Under the pieces are notes generated by a model that was given only the letters and a program-made list of their open reading frames with translations, made no database searches and was not told where the DNA came from. DNA of 64,000 nt, taken from the NCBI RefSeq assembly GCF_051401765.1, contig NC_135066.1:23377501-23441500 (forward strand), written 5' to 3'. Below, piece after piece: positions 35,131-46,090 of this stretch (the stretch's first letter is position 1; the number at the start of each line of letters is the position of its first letter). The DNA comes from Calliopsis andreniformis (Eukaryota; Arthropoda; Insecta; Hymenoptera; Andrenidae). Both the position numbers and the translations under genes were made by a program.

Positions 35131-35985
35131 TTTATATTTACCTCAACACTTTATCGAATAAAATGACACTAGAACAAGCATTGGAAATCATTTATTAAGT
35201 CTTATATTCGTAACAAAATTATTGAATTACTGATTGTTTTCAAATAATAATAACTATGCAAATATATAAGATAAAAAAGTAAAACCACTTCGAAAGTGTA
35301 GTACGTACTTACCTGAAAGCTATTATAATGCAAGAATTTATACTACTTACTTAAAATATTTAACAATCGCTTATAAATGAATGATAATGTTTCGAAGATT
35401 GCATAGAGAAGAATGCAGGTCATAAATATTCTAACTTTCGATGAATCATGCCGCTTTATAATTGTTTAAATGAAAAAAGAAGTATTGATACATTGTTTCT
35501 CATATATTTAACTATTTCGAATAATAAAAGTTTTACGCCTTACGTGAAACTTTTAAAACCGTACTTTTTCCGGCTTTTGAATGCAAATATCCCATTGTGC
35601 GTAGCAATGTTTGCCCTGAATGTAAGGCCGAAGGCAACATCGAAGGCCTAGCAAGGTGCATTGGCCTAATAAGTCAATTCGAATAGCTTTTCTTTCTTTT
35701 CCATACTTCCAATATGATATGGCAAAATTAAGAATCGTGATCTATAATATTACATGTAATTATAATATATTTATTTGTCTGTTCGATGTTTCAACTTTCT
35801 ATCTCGAGTTGTTTTATCCTACTTTTTGGAACACGGTCCATTCGGCACAAAAGTTACGCATTCACTAATAATAGAAACCTCTAAATACCAGTGATAGTGA
35901 AACATTAACGCTGAAACACTAATAATAGATAGCATTGCACCACTCTTAACAGTAGTTTAAATAATAACTATCATATTGTGTTACA
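35131..35985. other. AT-rich noncoding stretch
   Basis: Short open frames only; no recognised gene or repeat. Confidence 0.45.
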
Positions 35986-35989
35986 CATA

Positions 35990-36118
35990 TAGGGTGTTCG
36001 ACTACAGGTAGGAGAAATTTTAAGATGCGATTTTAGAAGTCAAAGAGACGAAAATAAAAAATGATGATTTGGTGTTTAGGGCTTCATTAATTATTTATAA
36101 GCAATTAAGAATTTAAAA
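35990..36118 (+). repeat. Foldback repeat family F, copy C (left arm only)
   Basis: Starts ATAGGGTGTTCGACTACAGG, then GGAGAAATTTTA and GTTTAGGGCTTCATTAATTA, matching the left arm of copies A and B. The rest of the element is missing or too diverged to see. Confidence 0.55.
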
Positions 36119-38060
36119 GAATCCACCTGTAATCAGGCAAACTGTCTTACAATATCGATCGCATCAAGTGCGCGGCAAATAACAGCTGATCGAATCACAG
36201 AGATCATTATCATTGAAATAACGAAAGACTTACTGATAGAGAGGCAACAAAATTCGACAATACTTGTTTTAACTAGATGATTCTGCGACGCGCTTTGTAG
36301 AAAATCGAAGAATATTGTTGAATAACAATAAACGTGTCTACTCCCAACAATCCATAAGGCCAATCGAAACATTCCCTATGAGATTTTGGAATAAAAAGGA
36401 TTAATGTGTTCATCTTCCCATTAATTTTCTGTTCAATCCACGCACGCTAGAAGTGTAGAAGAGAATTACAGGAAGTTACACGAAAATTTACAAAAATACG
36501 CAAAAATTCATTCTTGACACGTAGTCCCGTGCCAGAAGATTCTGTATCCGTGCAATGTAGTATGAAAGCATGTAGTTACTGCGCAGAGTACGACGGATTG
36601 TTTCTATGCTAACATTATGTGTAAAACTAAGATTTCTTGTACTAATGCTAGGTATTTAATTTACACTCTGAAAAACGATTTCTTCAATACTGTTATGGTA
36701 TTGTCGACTACGACCACGATTTTCATGACACGATACAAATAAGCGAGTCTTATTGATAGTTGCAATTTGCTCCACTGTCTGTGTGACTCAGGAGAGTCCA
36801 AATAGGAATCTGGATGTCGGCAATTAGGAAATGTTCTTCGTAATATCTACTTGCAGCAGAAGCGCTACCTCCACAAGCTCCCAAAGCGAGTAACAGGTCA
36901 GCATACTCTCGATTAGAATACCTTGTCATAACTTAATAATTTGCAACAAACGATACGAAATGAACTATTACGCAGTGTGATAAACTATGACTTCTGCCAG
37001 ACATCAAACTATCTGGGTATTTCCTACAGTATCCTATCATTATCAATGTTTATAAACATTTTAGCCCGTTGTATTATGATTTTCCACCTACTGGTGCCTC
37101 CCATCATTTTCTGCGACACACTTCACACTTTATATATTCAGGTGTCACCTTTACTGTCCTTGAAAGGTGGCACAATGTTATCCACCACGATACACCGTAG
37201 TGATACACTTTGTCCTACGACTTCTAAATAAATTACTGCGTACGTTACATAATAATGAGTAAATTGCTAAACGGGAATCCCCATCTATCAATTTTCATTC
37301 AAAATTATTGAATTTCATAAGGAAATTTTAATAACTTCCCATTCACATTTGTACAAATGTTCGAGTAATGTGTAATTTGCAAAAACCACATATACAGTTC
37401 GCAATTTTCTGACAAGTTAACGTGAAATAAATACATATTTGTAATAAAGTGCAAGTTCTAAGTTCTGAAATCTGAAATAAATCTAATTAACAGGATGTAA
37501 ATAATATATGTAGTAATACCTTGAAGGGTAATAGGGGAACTCAAGTGGAATAAAAAAGTCCTGTGACATAACGTCTGAAGTGCCCCCATTTTGAAATAAT
37601 AATGCCTTAAAATTAACACACCTATACGCTGAACCTACAATCATAGGATTCTGTAATTTTACAGGTACATTGGAAGACAAAAATATAGTAAAGAAATTTT
37701 AATTCATTTTGTTCTATTTCCTACAGTATAATTTTCATAAAGCTTTGAAGATGTGTATTCATTTACTACAAACATTTTAGATTTTTAAAGCTTTATAAAA
37801 GTCAAAGGAGCACAACAAAGTATATTAAGTCTTTTCTGCTCTATTACCTTCCTTGCCTTTCAATGCATCTGCCAAATTACAGAACCTTCTGTTAGTTTAG
37901 CTTATAAGTATGTTAATGTCAGGGCATTATTATTGCAAAATGCATGTAGATTGGATATTATACCTCAAAACATTTTGTGTTCTATTTGAGCTTCTCTATC
38001 ACCCTTTAAAAAATTATCAAAAATTACCAAGATACATGCTTTTTGCACCCAGCATAAATC
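36119..38060. other. Noncoding stretch
   Basis: No gene or repeat recognised. Mostly AT-rich. Confidence 0.4.
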
Positions 38061-38069
38061 ATTTAAACA

Positions 38070-38235
38070 CAGAATTGAAACAAATGACTTCGATTATTGC
38101 ATTATTGTATTTAAGGCTTCGTTTAAGAGTTATTAGTACTTAACATAACGCTTAAAATTTATGAAACGTGTCTGACATGGAACTTATTCTACTGTCGGCG
38201 TAGATCAGTCAGTTCAGACACAGTGATGTTGCTAC
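38070..38235 (+). repeat. Foldback repeat family F, copy D (partial)
   Basis: TAAGGCTTCGTTTAAGAG, TTATTAGTACT, AAACGTGTCTGACATGGAA and CTTATTCTACTGTCGGCGTA align partly with the left arm and partly with the reverse complement of the right arm of copy B, as expected for a palindromic family. It directly precedes the ~50-bp tandem array. Confidence 0.55.
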
Positions 38236-38320
38236 GAGACGTGAAGTGAGCAGCGCGAGCGGCCGGTAAGGATAGATATATTTCCCAAGAATATAGTAAT
38301 TGATGTGTTAGTTGGTACAC

Positions 38321-38820
38321 GGATGAAACTGATCCAAAATCAGGGATCCATTGAGATTATTGTAAACAAGGACGAAGCTAACGTAAAATCAGAGAGCCTC
38401 TGAGGACGGATGTGCTTGTGGACGAAATTGGCCTGCGATTAGTGAGCCTCAGCAGTGTAAGTTTCGTGAACGCACCTGATGCGAAATCAGGGAGTCGCTA
38501 AGATCAGTTACACAGACGAACTCAAAATAAATTGAAGTACTGTTGAAGAGGTTGGCAAATTCAAATAGACGAACCTGATGCAAAGTCAGAATGCTGTAAG
38601 GAGGTTGGATAATGTAGAAACGAACCTGGTGTTAGAGGTAGCCGTAAGAAGCAGACGAATCCGATGTAAAATCAGGTAGGTGCTGGATAGGTTAACTTCC
38701 GTAGACGAACTCAAATAAATCAAGGCGCTACTAGGTTGGATACAGTTTCCTCTGGAAGTAAGAGCATGCGGACGAATCTGATGTGGAATCAGAGAGCTGC
38801 AGGAAATGTTAGTAAGCCTC
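38321..38820 (+). repeat. Degenerate ~50-bp tandem array with a hairpin in many units
   Basis: Ten units begin with GACGAA or a one- to two-base variant at 38321, 38371, 38421, 38469, 38515, 38568, 38619, 38654, 38704 and 38771 (spacing mostly 46-53, with one of 35 and one of 67). The best units continue CTGATGtAAAATCAG, in which CTGAT can pair with ATCAG, then AG(C/T)(C/G)-rich and GTTGGAT-like sequence. There is no open frame through it. It could be a minisatellite, the internal array of an unrecognised element, or a structured noncoding RNA. The array is clear; its role is unknown. Confidence 0.7.
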
Positions 38821-39014
38821 GTAACTTGTTAATTATTACATTGATACAACTCGAGCGGCTAAGTTGTATCGTGGGAAATCTGTAAATTTCGAATGGGATT
38901 GTTTAAAGTAATTGTAGGTTTGAAAACAGTCTAATCAAATTGCAATGAGTACTTTAATGTATTCTAAAATCAGTGTTTACGTTACAAGTGTATATTGTCG
39001 CAGAGATCGGAAAA

Positions 39015-39165
39015 TCAAATTCCCTGCCGTACAGCGACACTGGCGGTACGTTGGCGTATGCATGTGCACCGCCATGTGTCTCCAATTAAGACTAGGATCT
39101 TGGGCCTTATGATCAAGGATAGAAGACAATCAACCATTACGGAATTTTGATAGCAATGGTCATTT
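39015..39165 (-). repeat. Dispersed repeat family H, copy 3
   Basis: The reverse complement reads GAGACACATGGCGGTGCACA, then CCGCCAGTGTCGCTGTACGGC and AGGGAATTTGA, closely matching 4225-4300. Similarity continues about 50 bp upstream on the minus strand (GATTGTCTTC, GGCCCAAGATC). Confidence 0.7.
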
Positions 39166-42073
39166 CATTGTACGTAACTTAACGAGACGCTAGAATATAA
39201 CTATATTACCAATGGACGACGGCTCCCATTGAAGGAGAACGGATTTAAATAACTGACGAGAAAACGGAGTACAACCGTATCCTACAGGAGGGACAAAGGC
39301 TCCTAGAAGAGAAAAGATTCTATTGGATCAGGGTATGAAGCTGCGAAATAAAATGGTATAAAATTGTTTTTTATAAGATTGTGTTTTCTTTTTTCTCGTT
39401 ATGTATGTTCGCAATGATTCTGAGTGTATAAATTCAATATAGAAAAGAAATCTTTACAGTGTAGTGTTATCGCACTAAATATGTAATTCTAATGCTCGAT
39501 GTTAACACACTGGCGATACGGGCACTCACAGAATGGTTGCAAAAATTGTCAGATAGAATTTAGGCCGACTCGTGGATTCTATGAGATTAAACTGTAGACT
39601 CGAAATAGAATTTCAGCCCGATCTTACTGAATAACAACTAACTCTGACGAACTTGACTGTCAACGTGACGGTATTGTGTTCTGAACCCGTTAGGGCTAAA
39701 ATCTCGGAGTTTATACCGAATGTATAGTGAGTGGAGATTCGTTAAAAGTTTCCTTATAGAAGAATAGAAATCACGGTTGGTGCAGTGTCATCGTTGCTAT
39801 TCAGCTGCTCGAAATCGCACTCCCATTAAGATAAACTAAAAAAACGAAAGTGCTTTTATAGAGAGAGTTGTTTTACCAGGCAGACACAGGAATATTTGAG
39901 AGAGTAACGGAAAATATTCTTCGTACGTAACAATATTAATAAAATTTGAAAGTTTTTAATATTTAACAGTTCAAAATTTGAGAATTTAACGAACTAAAGA
40001 CTATTTTAAATAATTATAAACTTTAAATATTTGAGAGTTTGCAACTTCTAAAGTTCGCGTGAAATTTAACTAACGTGAATACTTATTCTATTTTCTGTAT
40101 GCATTAACCAAGTCGGGCACTGTAGTCAGCAGAACAAGTCAATAGAATGTCAGACGTCTTTTAACGTCTAACACTATTTCGTCATTCTTCATTTTCATTT
40201 TATTTCCTTACCCAAGATATTCCGTTAGAACTTCTGTAGACATCCTACACGCTTAAAAACGTCATCAGAGTAATGACTCTACTATCGCCATATTATTCCA
40301 TCAAGATAGTCATTGCTTGTATTTTCCATCAGAATTCGTTTCTGCAGCTCGATTAAAATTTCTGAAAGTTTCTGTTGAATCGTTTTGGATCGCTCCGTAT
40401 GCAGGGTGGAGAATAATTAGTCCATAAATTGAATTCGATCGAATGACGGGCAGAGCGAAGAAAAAAAATATCGCGTATTTCCATCGTTAATTTCAATTAT
40501 GTTCCATTCGGATCGGTTCGCAGTCGAAGAAGGAAAATTCGTGCAATCACCGAATATGAAAGCAGCCAGAAAATTGCGAAAGTATCGACAATTATCGAGC
40601 ATGTGAGGGAACGCGGGCCGCTTGTAATTAACGGTGCGCGTGCAACGAGATGGAACGCGATGATTTATTATGGTAATCACATTATGGATTAATCCGCTGA
40701 TTCAGAGGGGCTACTGGGTCTTTTTCATTCAGAAAAGTCTGCCGTCGCAGCTCACGGACTTATGTGAAGCCATAGGTGGTCCCGTAAGCCGGCCCTGAAG
40801 TAGGATTTTCACGAAAAATGTTTAGATATTCAGAGAAGAGGCGAAATTGTAAAGACCCGTGGAAAATACGTTCCACGGTCGCGAGCGCATTGAATACCTC
40901 GGATATTCCCTCTTCGCTGCGTCTTTTTTAGTAAAATATGCAAATCGCGGTCGAATCAACGTACAAAAGAAATTCGCGCTGCTGCTCTCGATGTTACGAA
41001 TCGATTCGTTCTACATAATTCACTTTTTTGAAGTTTTCTTTTAATTTCAGGGTAAAAAGAGTGAGCAAGGCCTGTCGAGTTTCTTTAAGTCGAACTGTAG
41101 CAGAATTGTACAATGACTCAGGAATATCTTTAAGAAAGATACCACACAATCGAATTCTAAAAATATTGTACGAATTGTATTAAATTCGAATCGAAATAAA
41201 TGAAAGAAGAAATACAGCATACCAATTTTCACAATTGAGACACTGAGTGGCTGTGATTTCTGTTCTGTAGGTAGATCAAAATACGAAATATCTTAAATTA
41301 GTATCACTTATAGTATACATCAGCTTAAAATTGTCCCTCGTGATCATTTAACCACATAATGTACAAGATAATTGTTTTTTCAAGTGGAAGTATTATCTTA
41401 ATGTCAGAAAAATATCTTGCTTTTCTATTGTGAGATTACATTATATTTCAATGAAAATGACAGTAATCCTTTCAGTCTGTGTAAAAATTAATACGAAAAG
41501 CAGAATGAACAAGTTCGTTTCAAATTCATAGGGTTAAAAAGAGAACATTAAATTGAGTATATTTATTTGTCTGTGTATACGATACTCAAACCGTATATCT
41601 GCATATTTAGCAAATGTTTACCTTCGCACAGACTACAGTAAACACACACAAAAGTGTCCTAGTGTGTTCATTAATAAATTAACGACATACAAGCCGTTAG
41701 ATGTATGATTCATGCTGAATTCATACTGAAAAGTCGTACTTTTCACTTGCATCCTGCTTCATTATATAAAACTGTGGAAATAAATGTTAATATACAAGCC
41801 ACATTTCCAGTATAAAATATTTTTTAATCAATATTAAAACTCTTGGACTCATCTCACTTACATGTGAATATTTGGGAGAAATATTTTCAACCTATTCATT
41901 CAATGGGTTTCTTACAATTAGAAAACTTATTATTACTAGATGTTATTTATACCAATTAATTTATAATAAAATAAAAAGCAAAGCCAATTTATTAATTTTA
42001 CCTTTCTCTCCTTTGGTAATTGTTTGAAAATTTATCATGTACTAGAGATTAGTTTTCTCTAAAATAGTTATCA
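39166..42073. other. Noncoding stretch with a GC-rich island at 40380-41040
   Basis: The island contains TAATTA-type homeodomain core sites next to GC-rich blocks (GGGCCGCTTGTAATTAACGG, CCGGCCCTGAAG). It has no open frame with a known domain. A possible acceptor TTTTAATTTCAG at 41040-41050 is followed by 43 open codons, too little to call an exon. The rest is AT-rich. Confidence 0.35.
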
Positions 42074-42077
42074 ATGT

Positions 42078-42600
42078 TGTTACGAGCCGTGGGCTAGAGT
42101 TTTTGGAATTTTGTTATTTTTTATGAATTTATGAAGTGTTTATGAATTCAAGTGTTGCGGAACTAAGTCCTCTCTCTCTAGATTACGCAAGAGAGGTATG
42201 CGGGGGACGCGTCGTTGAGACTACGTTACAGTGAATTTACTTTACGTACTGTACTCTATGATTCTGCTCGAAGGAGAACTAATGTTCGATCTTGCTTCCA
42301 GTCTAAGCCACGTACTAAATTCGTTGTTTAACTGGCTTAGAAATGAGCCCGCTATACCGAATTTCTTAACCTTTTTAGACTCAAAAATCTATGGGAAAAA
42401 TGGTGGGGACTTGACTGTATCGCAGAGTTTCCGAGAAAAGTTAGATGATATTAGTTTCAGAGAGTTCAATTAATTGGGTGCAACAGAAATCCCTATCGGC
42501 CCTTGCATGATGACTTCCAGGCAAAGTCAAAGGTCTCGGAAGGAGCTTTGAATCGAACCCTTTCATACTTGTTTTACGTAACTCGTCTGGACTCGTAACA
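42078..42600. mobile_element. Solo LTR, probably Gypsy-type
   Basis: 523 bp starting TGTTACGAGCCG and ending CTGGACTCGTAACA, i.e. a TG...CA LTR with 9-bp terminal inverted repeats (TGTTACGAG / CTCGTAACA). The 4-bp direct repeat ATGT is immediately outside both ends (42074-42077 and 42601-42604). A 4-bp duplication is usual for Gypsy/Ty3-like integrases. No internal retroviral coding region or second LTR is present, so it is the remnant left after recombination between two LTRs. The 80-codon frame at 42231 is inside the LTR and carries no known motif. Confidence 0.85.
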
Positions 42601-42604
42601 ATGT

Positions 42605-43600
42605 CTATAATATCTCTTCACATTAGATGAATAAAAAGCATATTTCACAATTATTAGCAAAACAAGTTACAATGCGTGTTTCTTGTTTATTGCGAAAAGT
42701 TCATTCGGCAAATATTTCACAATATTTCAAATTCCAATCGACAGTGATCCTCGAAACACAGCTCACCTTTCTAACAAAATTCACGTGTTTGTTAACGATT
42801 GCACAAATAATGATAACCGGTATTCCCATTAAAAGTGGGAAACATTTCAACTTGATTCGTTGTAATGTCAACTCGTCAGAATTATCCGTCTGAGAGAAGG
42901 GTTTTCTGGTTTATATTCTGTTTCGACGTGATGTAACAGGGATTCGTATAGAATTGTACTTCGCGTTGTTTAATTGGATTAATTAAATTCGCCGGTAACA
43001 AGACCAACGTGGACACAATAAAACAAAAACATCGCATCCGCGTTCCTCGAAATACTGCGCAAACTTAAATGTTACGAATATCTAATTGTCAAAGACATTA
43101 TTGATAACTAGTAAAGGGTTTTCTATCTCTCCCTTGTTCATCAAACTGGTAACTGGTAAATTTTCATCATTTGACACTAATATGTGAGTCACAAAATGAC
43201 TTGGTTATATCAAATTCTATAATAACATAAATTTTATATACAACTACTTGTATTGTATTTAAAATACTACTTGAAACTACTACGTTTTATCGGAATGACT
43301 TATTATTAAAAAATTATCTACATCTAGGGATCTGGACAATGGAAAAATGATATAAATTCAAGAATTTTTGTAATTCAGTATTTGATGGACTTCGAGTTAT
43401 CTTTTGTTTTATTAACTTAGTTATATAAAACTTAGTGTAGATGTAGACTATAAACCAGGTTTGGGAATTAACTGCTGTTTTTGGCCGACTCTTGAAGGCG
43501 ACGCGATGCCTCGCTTCTCCCACCGAGCATTACCTATGCCTACGGCGACCGTAATGTTCGGAAGGCTTCAGACGCGTTCCACAGGAATCGCGTGTGGCAC
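42605..43600. other. Noncoding stretch
   Basis: AT-rich to about 43440, then a GC-richer stretch 43480-43600. No gene recognised. Confidence 0.4.
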
Positions 43601-43606
43601 ATTGGT

Positions 43607-43822
43607 GCGACAACACTTATATCAATAGATTTCTGCATTACCCACGAGATACTATTGTTGATGTGTTTTCTTTTTGTTTATTTTTTTCGCGATTTTCCGA
43701 ACTATTAACGCGAGACAGTGGAATAGGCCTACAGGGGATACCACTAGCAAGAAAAAAAAAACACATCGACAATAGTATCTTATAGGTGATGCGGAAACCT
43801 ATTGGTACAATTGTCGTCGCTA
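43607..43822. repeat. Small stem-loop (foldback) element
   Basis: Left arm 43607-43676 and right arm about 43753-43822 are inverted copies: GATACTATTGTTGATGTGTT pairs with AACACATCGACAATAGTATC, and outward GCGACAACACTTATATCAATAG pairs with CTATTGGTACAATTGTCGTCGC. The spacer is ~76 bp. A mariner-like element begins five bases from its right edge. The frames on both strands here are by-products. Confidence 0.75.
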
Positions 43823-43826
43823 TATA

Positions 43827-44544
43827 CAGGGTGTTCAAAAAAAATCATTCAATATTTATTTGGTACATAGGATACATTGTACTGAGTAAAAAAGCTTTAG
43901 TAAACATAGGTCGAAAGGTCAACCGTTTCTGAGATATAAACATTTTTATTTGTTATTATCATAATTGACTTAATACTGAATTTTCGATGTTTACAGAAGA
44001 TTTTCCACATGTCCACCTTCCATTTCTACACACGCTTGGCATCTTCGTTTTACAGAGTCGCGAACTCTCTCGAAAATTCCACATTTCTGTCGAATTGTTT
44101 GACAAGCATGGTGGATTCGGTTACATAATTCTTCTAAATCAGTTATCGGCGAGGAATACATTAGGCTTTTTAAATATCCATATAAAAAGAAGTCCAAAGG
44201 GTTTAAATCGTCCAGTCCACCTTTGACCGAACACCATGTTAAGTGGTCTCTCACATTACGCACAAAATGAGGTGGTGCCCCATCATGCATGTACCACATC
44301 GATAATCTTTCTGCCAAAGGCATATCATTCAAGTACTGAGGTAATTCAGAACGCGGTTTGTAAACACTAAAGTAAACATCGCATGCGATAGAAGCAAGTA
44401 AGTCAATCATGATACTAGCAAACAAAAATATTTATATCTTAGAAACGGTTGACATTTCGACCTATGTTTACTAAAGCTTTTTTACTCAGTACAGTGTATC
44501 CTATATACCATATAAATATTGAATGGTTTTTTTTTAACACCCTG
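43827..44544 (-). mobile_element. Internally deleted mariner-like element, copy 2
   Basis: 718 bp, opposite in orientation to the copy at 19122 and with the same ~130-bp inverted repeats (CAGGGTGTTCAAAAAAAATC at one end, AACACCCTG at the other). TA is on both sides (43825-43826, 44545-44546). It carries the same C-terminal transposase piece joined to the inverted repeat at the same place as copy 1. It is 36 bp shorter, mostly because of a further deletion inside the transposase fragment. Confidence 0.92.
43991..44425 (-). pseudogene. Mariner-like transposase C-terminal fragment, copy 2
   Basis: Parallels 19256-19711 (shared WYMHDGAPPHFVRN and the identical C-terminus ending GHVENLL). After NVRDHL the frame slips (TWCSVKGG instead of NMVFGQ) and about 30 bases are deleted, removing the PPRSPD block with the third catalytic Asp, before returning at LNPLDFFLYGYLK. 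The first catalytic Asp and DNA-binding domain are absent as in copy 1. It is inactive. The + frame at 43987-44226 is its shadow. Confidence 0.88.
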
Positions 44545-44546
44545 TA

Positions 44547-45880
44547 TAAGGAGGTAGGCTAACTTAATCGTATTTATTTTAGACGATTTCTAAATAAAGT
44601 ATTATCTATTTCTATTATACGATTACAGTTCAAGAGTTTCGAAATTTTCCTCCCATGATTGAACATTCTTCAAGACAACAGAATATAATTTTTGTACATA
44701 TATTTTTATTTTTACTCAAATTATATCATAACATTCGTTCAAAACGATACTTACTCTGCGCGAGATATACAATGACTTAAGCAATAAAATTTTCGATACT
44801 TTTGCTTTATAATTATACAGTAATTCCTTATTTTAAAAAACGTATAAACGTATTGATTCCTCTAAATATCTCTAAATGATACCTGCGTATCAATCACTTA
44901 TACGTATTATAATATCCCATCTAATAGGTACATGAGATTAATCTTAAAATCTTCAAAGCTATTTCACCTACGAGGAGAATAAAGAAGATGCAATGTTCAT
45001 ACAACGATTTTTAATTAAAAAATTAAATAAAATGATTTTTAATTAAAGAGAAGAAGTAAAGGAACTTCTATGATGAAATGACAATTTTAGAGAACAAGTA
45101 CTTTGTATCTGCAATGATTAAAACATGTCATTAACTGAGGTGTTCTCTTATTTCTGTTTCATTGTTTTATTTCATTTTATTAAATATTTATGTACTTTTT
45201 ACTTGCATTACTGTACAGAGTTAATGTAAACTAGTAACTTTTTATAGTTATTATTTACATTTAACTTTTATGTACTATTCAAGTAAGTTTCACATCGAAA
45301 TCTTAATAACACATTTATATTTGTCGGATAAAGGGGCACAATATGCATCATTGTACCGAGGAATACTGACTCAGCTCCGCCATTCATTCTGTGCGATGCG
45401 TATTTTTCACTTTATTCAATTGAACACCCTATTCAATTACTATGGACATTGACATTGGTCCCTTTTAGACGGAGTAGGACTGAAAATCGACAAAGACAAG
45501 GAATAGGCGAGACTCCATCATTCAGCTGCCGAAGGCAAAGAGTAGGGAAATGTACCGCGTGAGAGAAGTACTAGTAATGAGCCGGGAACGCGGCAACATC
45601 GCAAATTAGCCGCTTCCAGCTCAGGACTCTTCTTTCGAAAATGAAACTATAATACTAGTCACGTGATTTAAAATGTGAAATTGCGAGGTAACGTGTACCG
45701 CTATTATTGTATATTGATATCATAAAACGTTAACCTGGTACACAATACTTTAGTCTGCGGTTTTTTAGATATCATTGAATTATTGTTTTGTAGTATTAGA
45801 AATGAAGTATTAGTAAGTGTTATGTATTTTCTGAAAAGTGGTATCTTTAAAGCTTGAATAATAAGTAATCAAATTTATAT
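44547..45880. other. Noncoding stretch
   Basis: AT-rich; 45340-45650 is more GC-balanced (for example GAGCCGGGAACGCGGCAAC) with no recognisable frame. Confidence 0.4.
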
Positions 45881-45883
45881 ATA

Positions 45884-46090
45884 CAGGGTGTAACAAAAAT
45901 GTCGCAGTTCCTTACAAGGGGTGATTCAGGGGGTGATTTGAAACAACTTTTTCCTTAGCGAAAATGTAAGATGAGGCTTCGTTAACGAGTTATTAATGAA
46001 AAACACCGGCCAATGAGAGCGCGAGTTTGCCGTCCAAGCGACTGCGGTAGCGTTCTCTCCCCTCCTCCTCCGTCGCACCTTGAGGGCACG
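45884..46090 (+). repeat. Dispersed repeat family E, copy 2
   Basis: Starts CAGGGTGTAACAAAAATG just after a TATATA, and aligns with 1531-1750 block for block, including GGCTTCGTTAACGAG and TTATTAATGAAAAACACCGG. It then becomes GC-rich (TCCCCTCCTCCTCCGTCGC). Confidence 0.7.

Noticed and set aside
38321..38820. CRISPR-like reading of the ~50-bp array
   Set aside because: Units are degenerate over their whole length with no constant repeat separated by unique spacers, there are no cas genes, and the context is an animal genome.
41051..41182. Possible exon after TTTTAATTTCAG
   Set aside because: Only 43 open codons, no recognisable motif, and such acceptor-like tracts are common in AT-rich introns.
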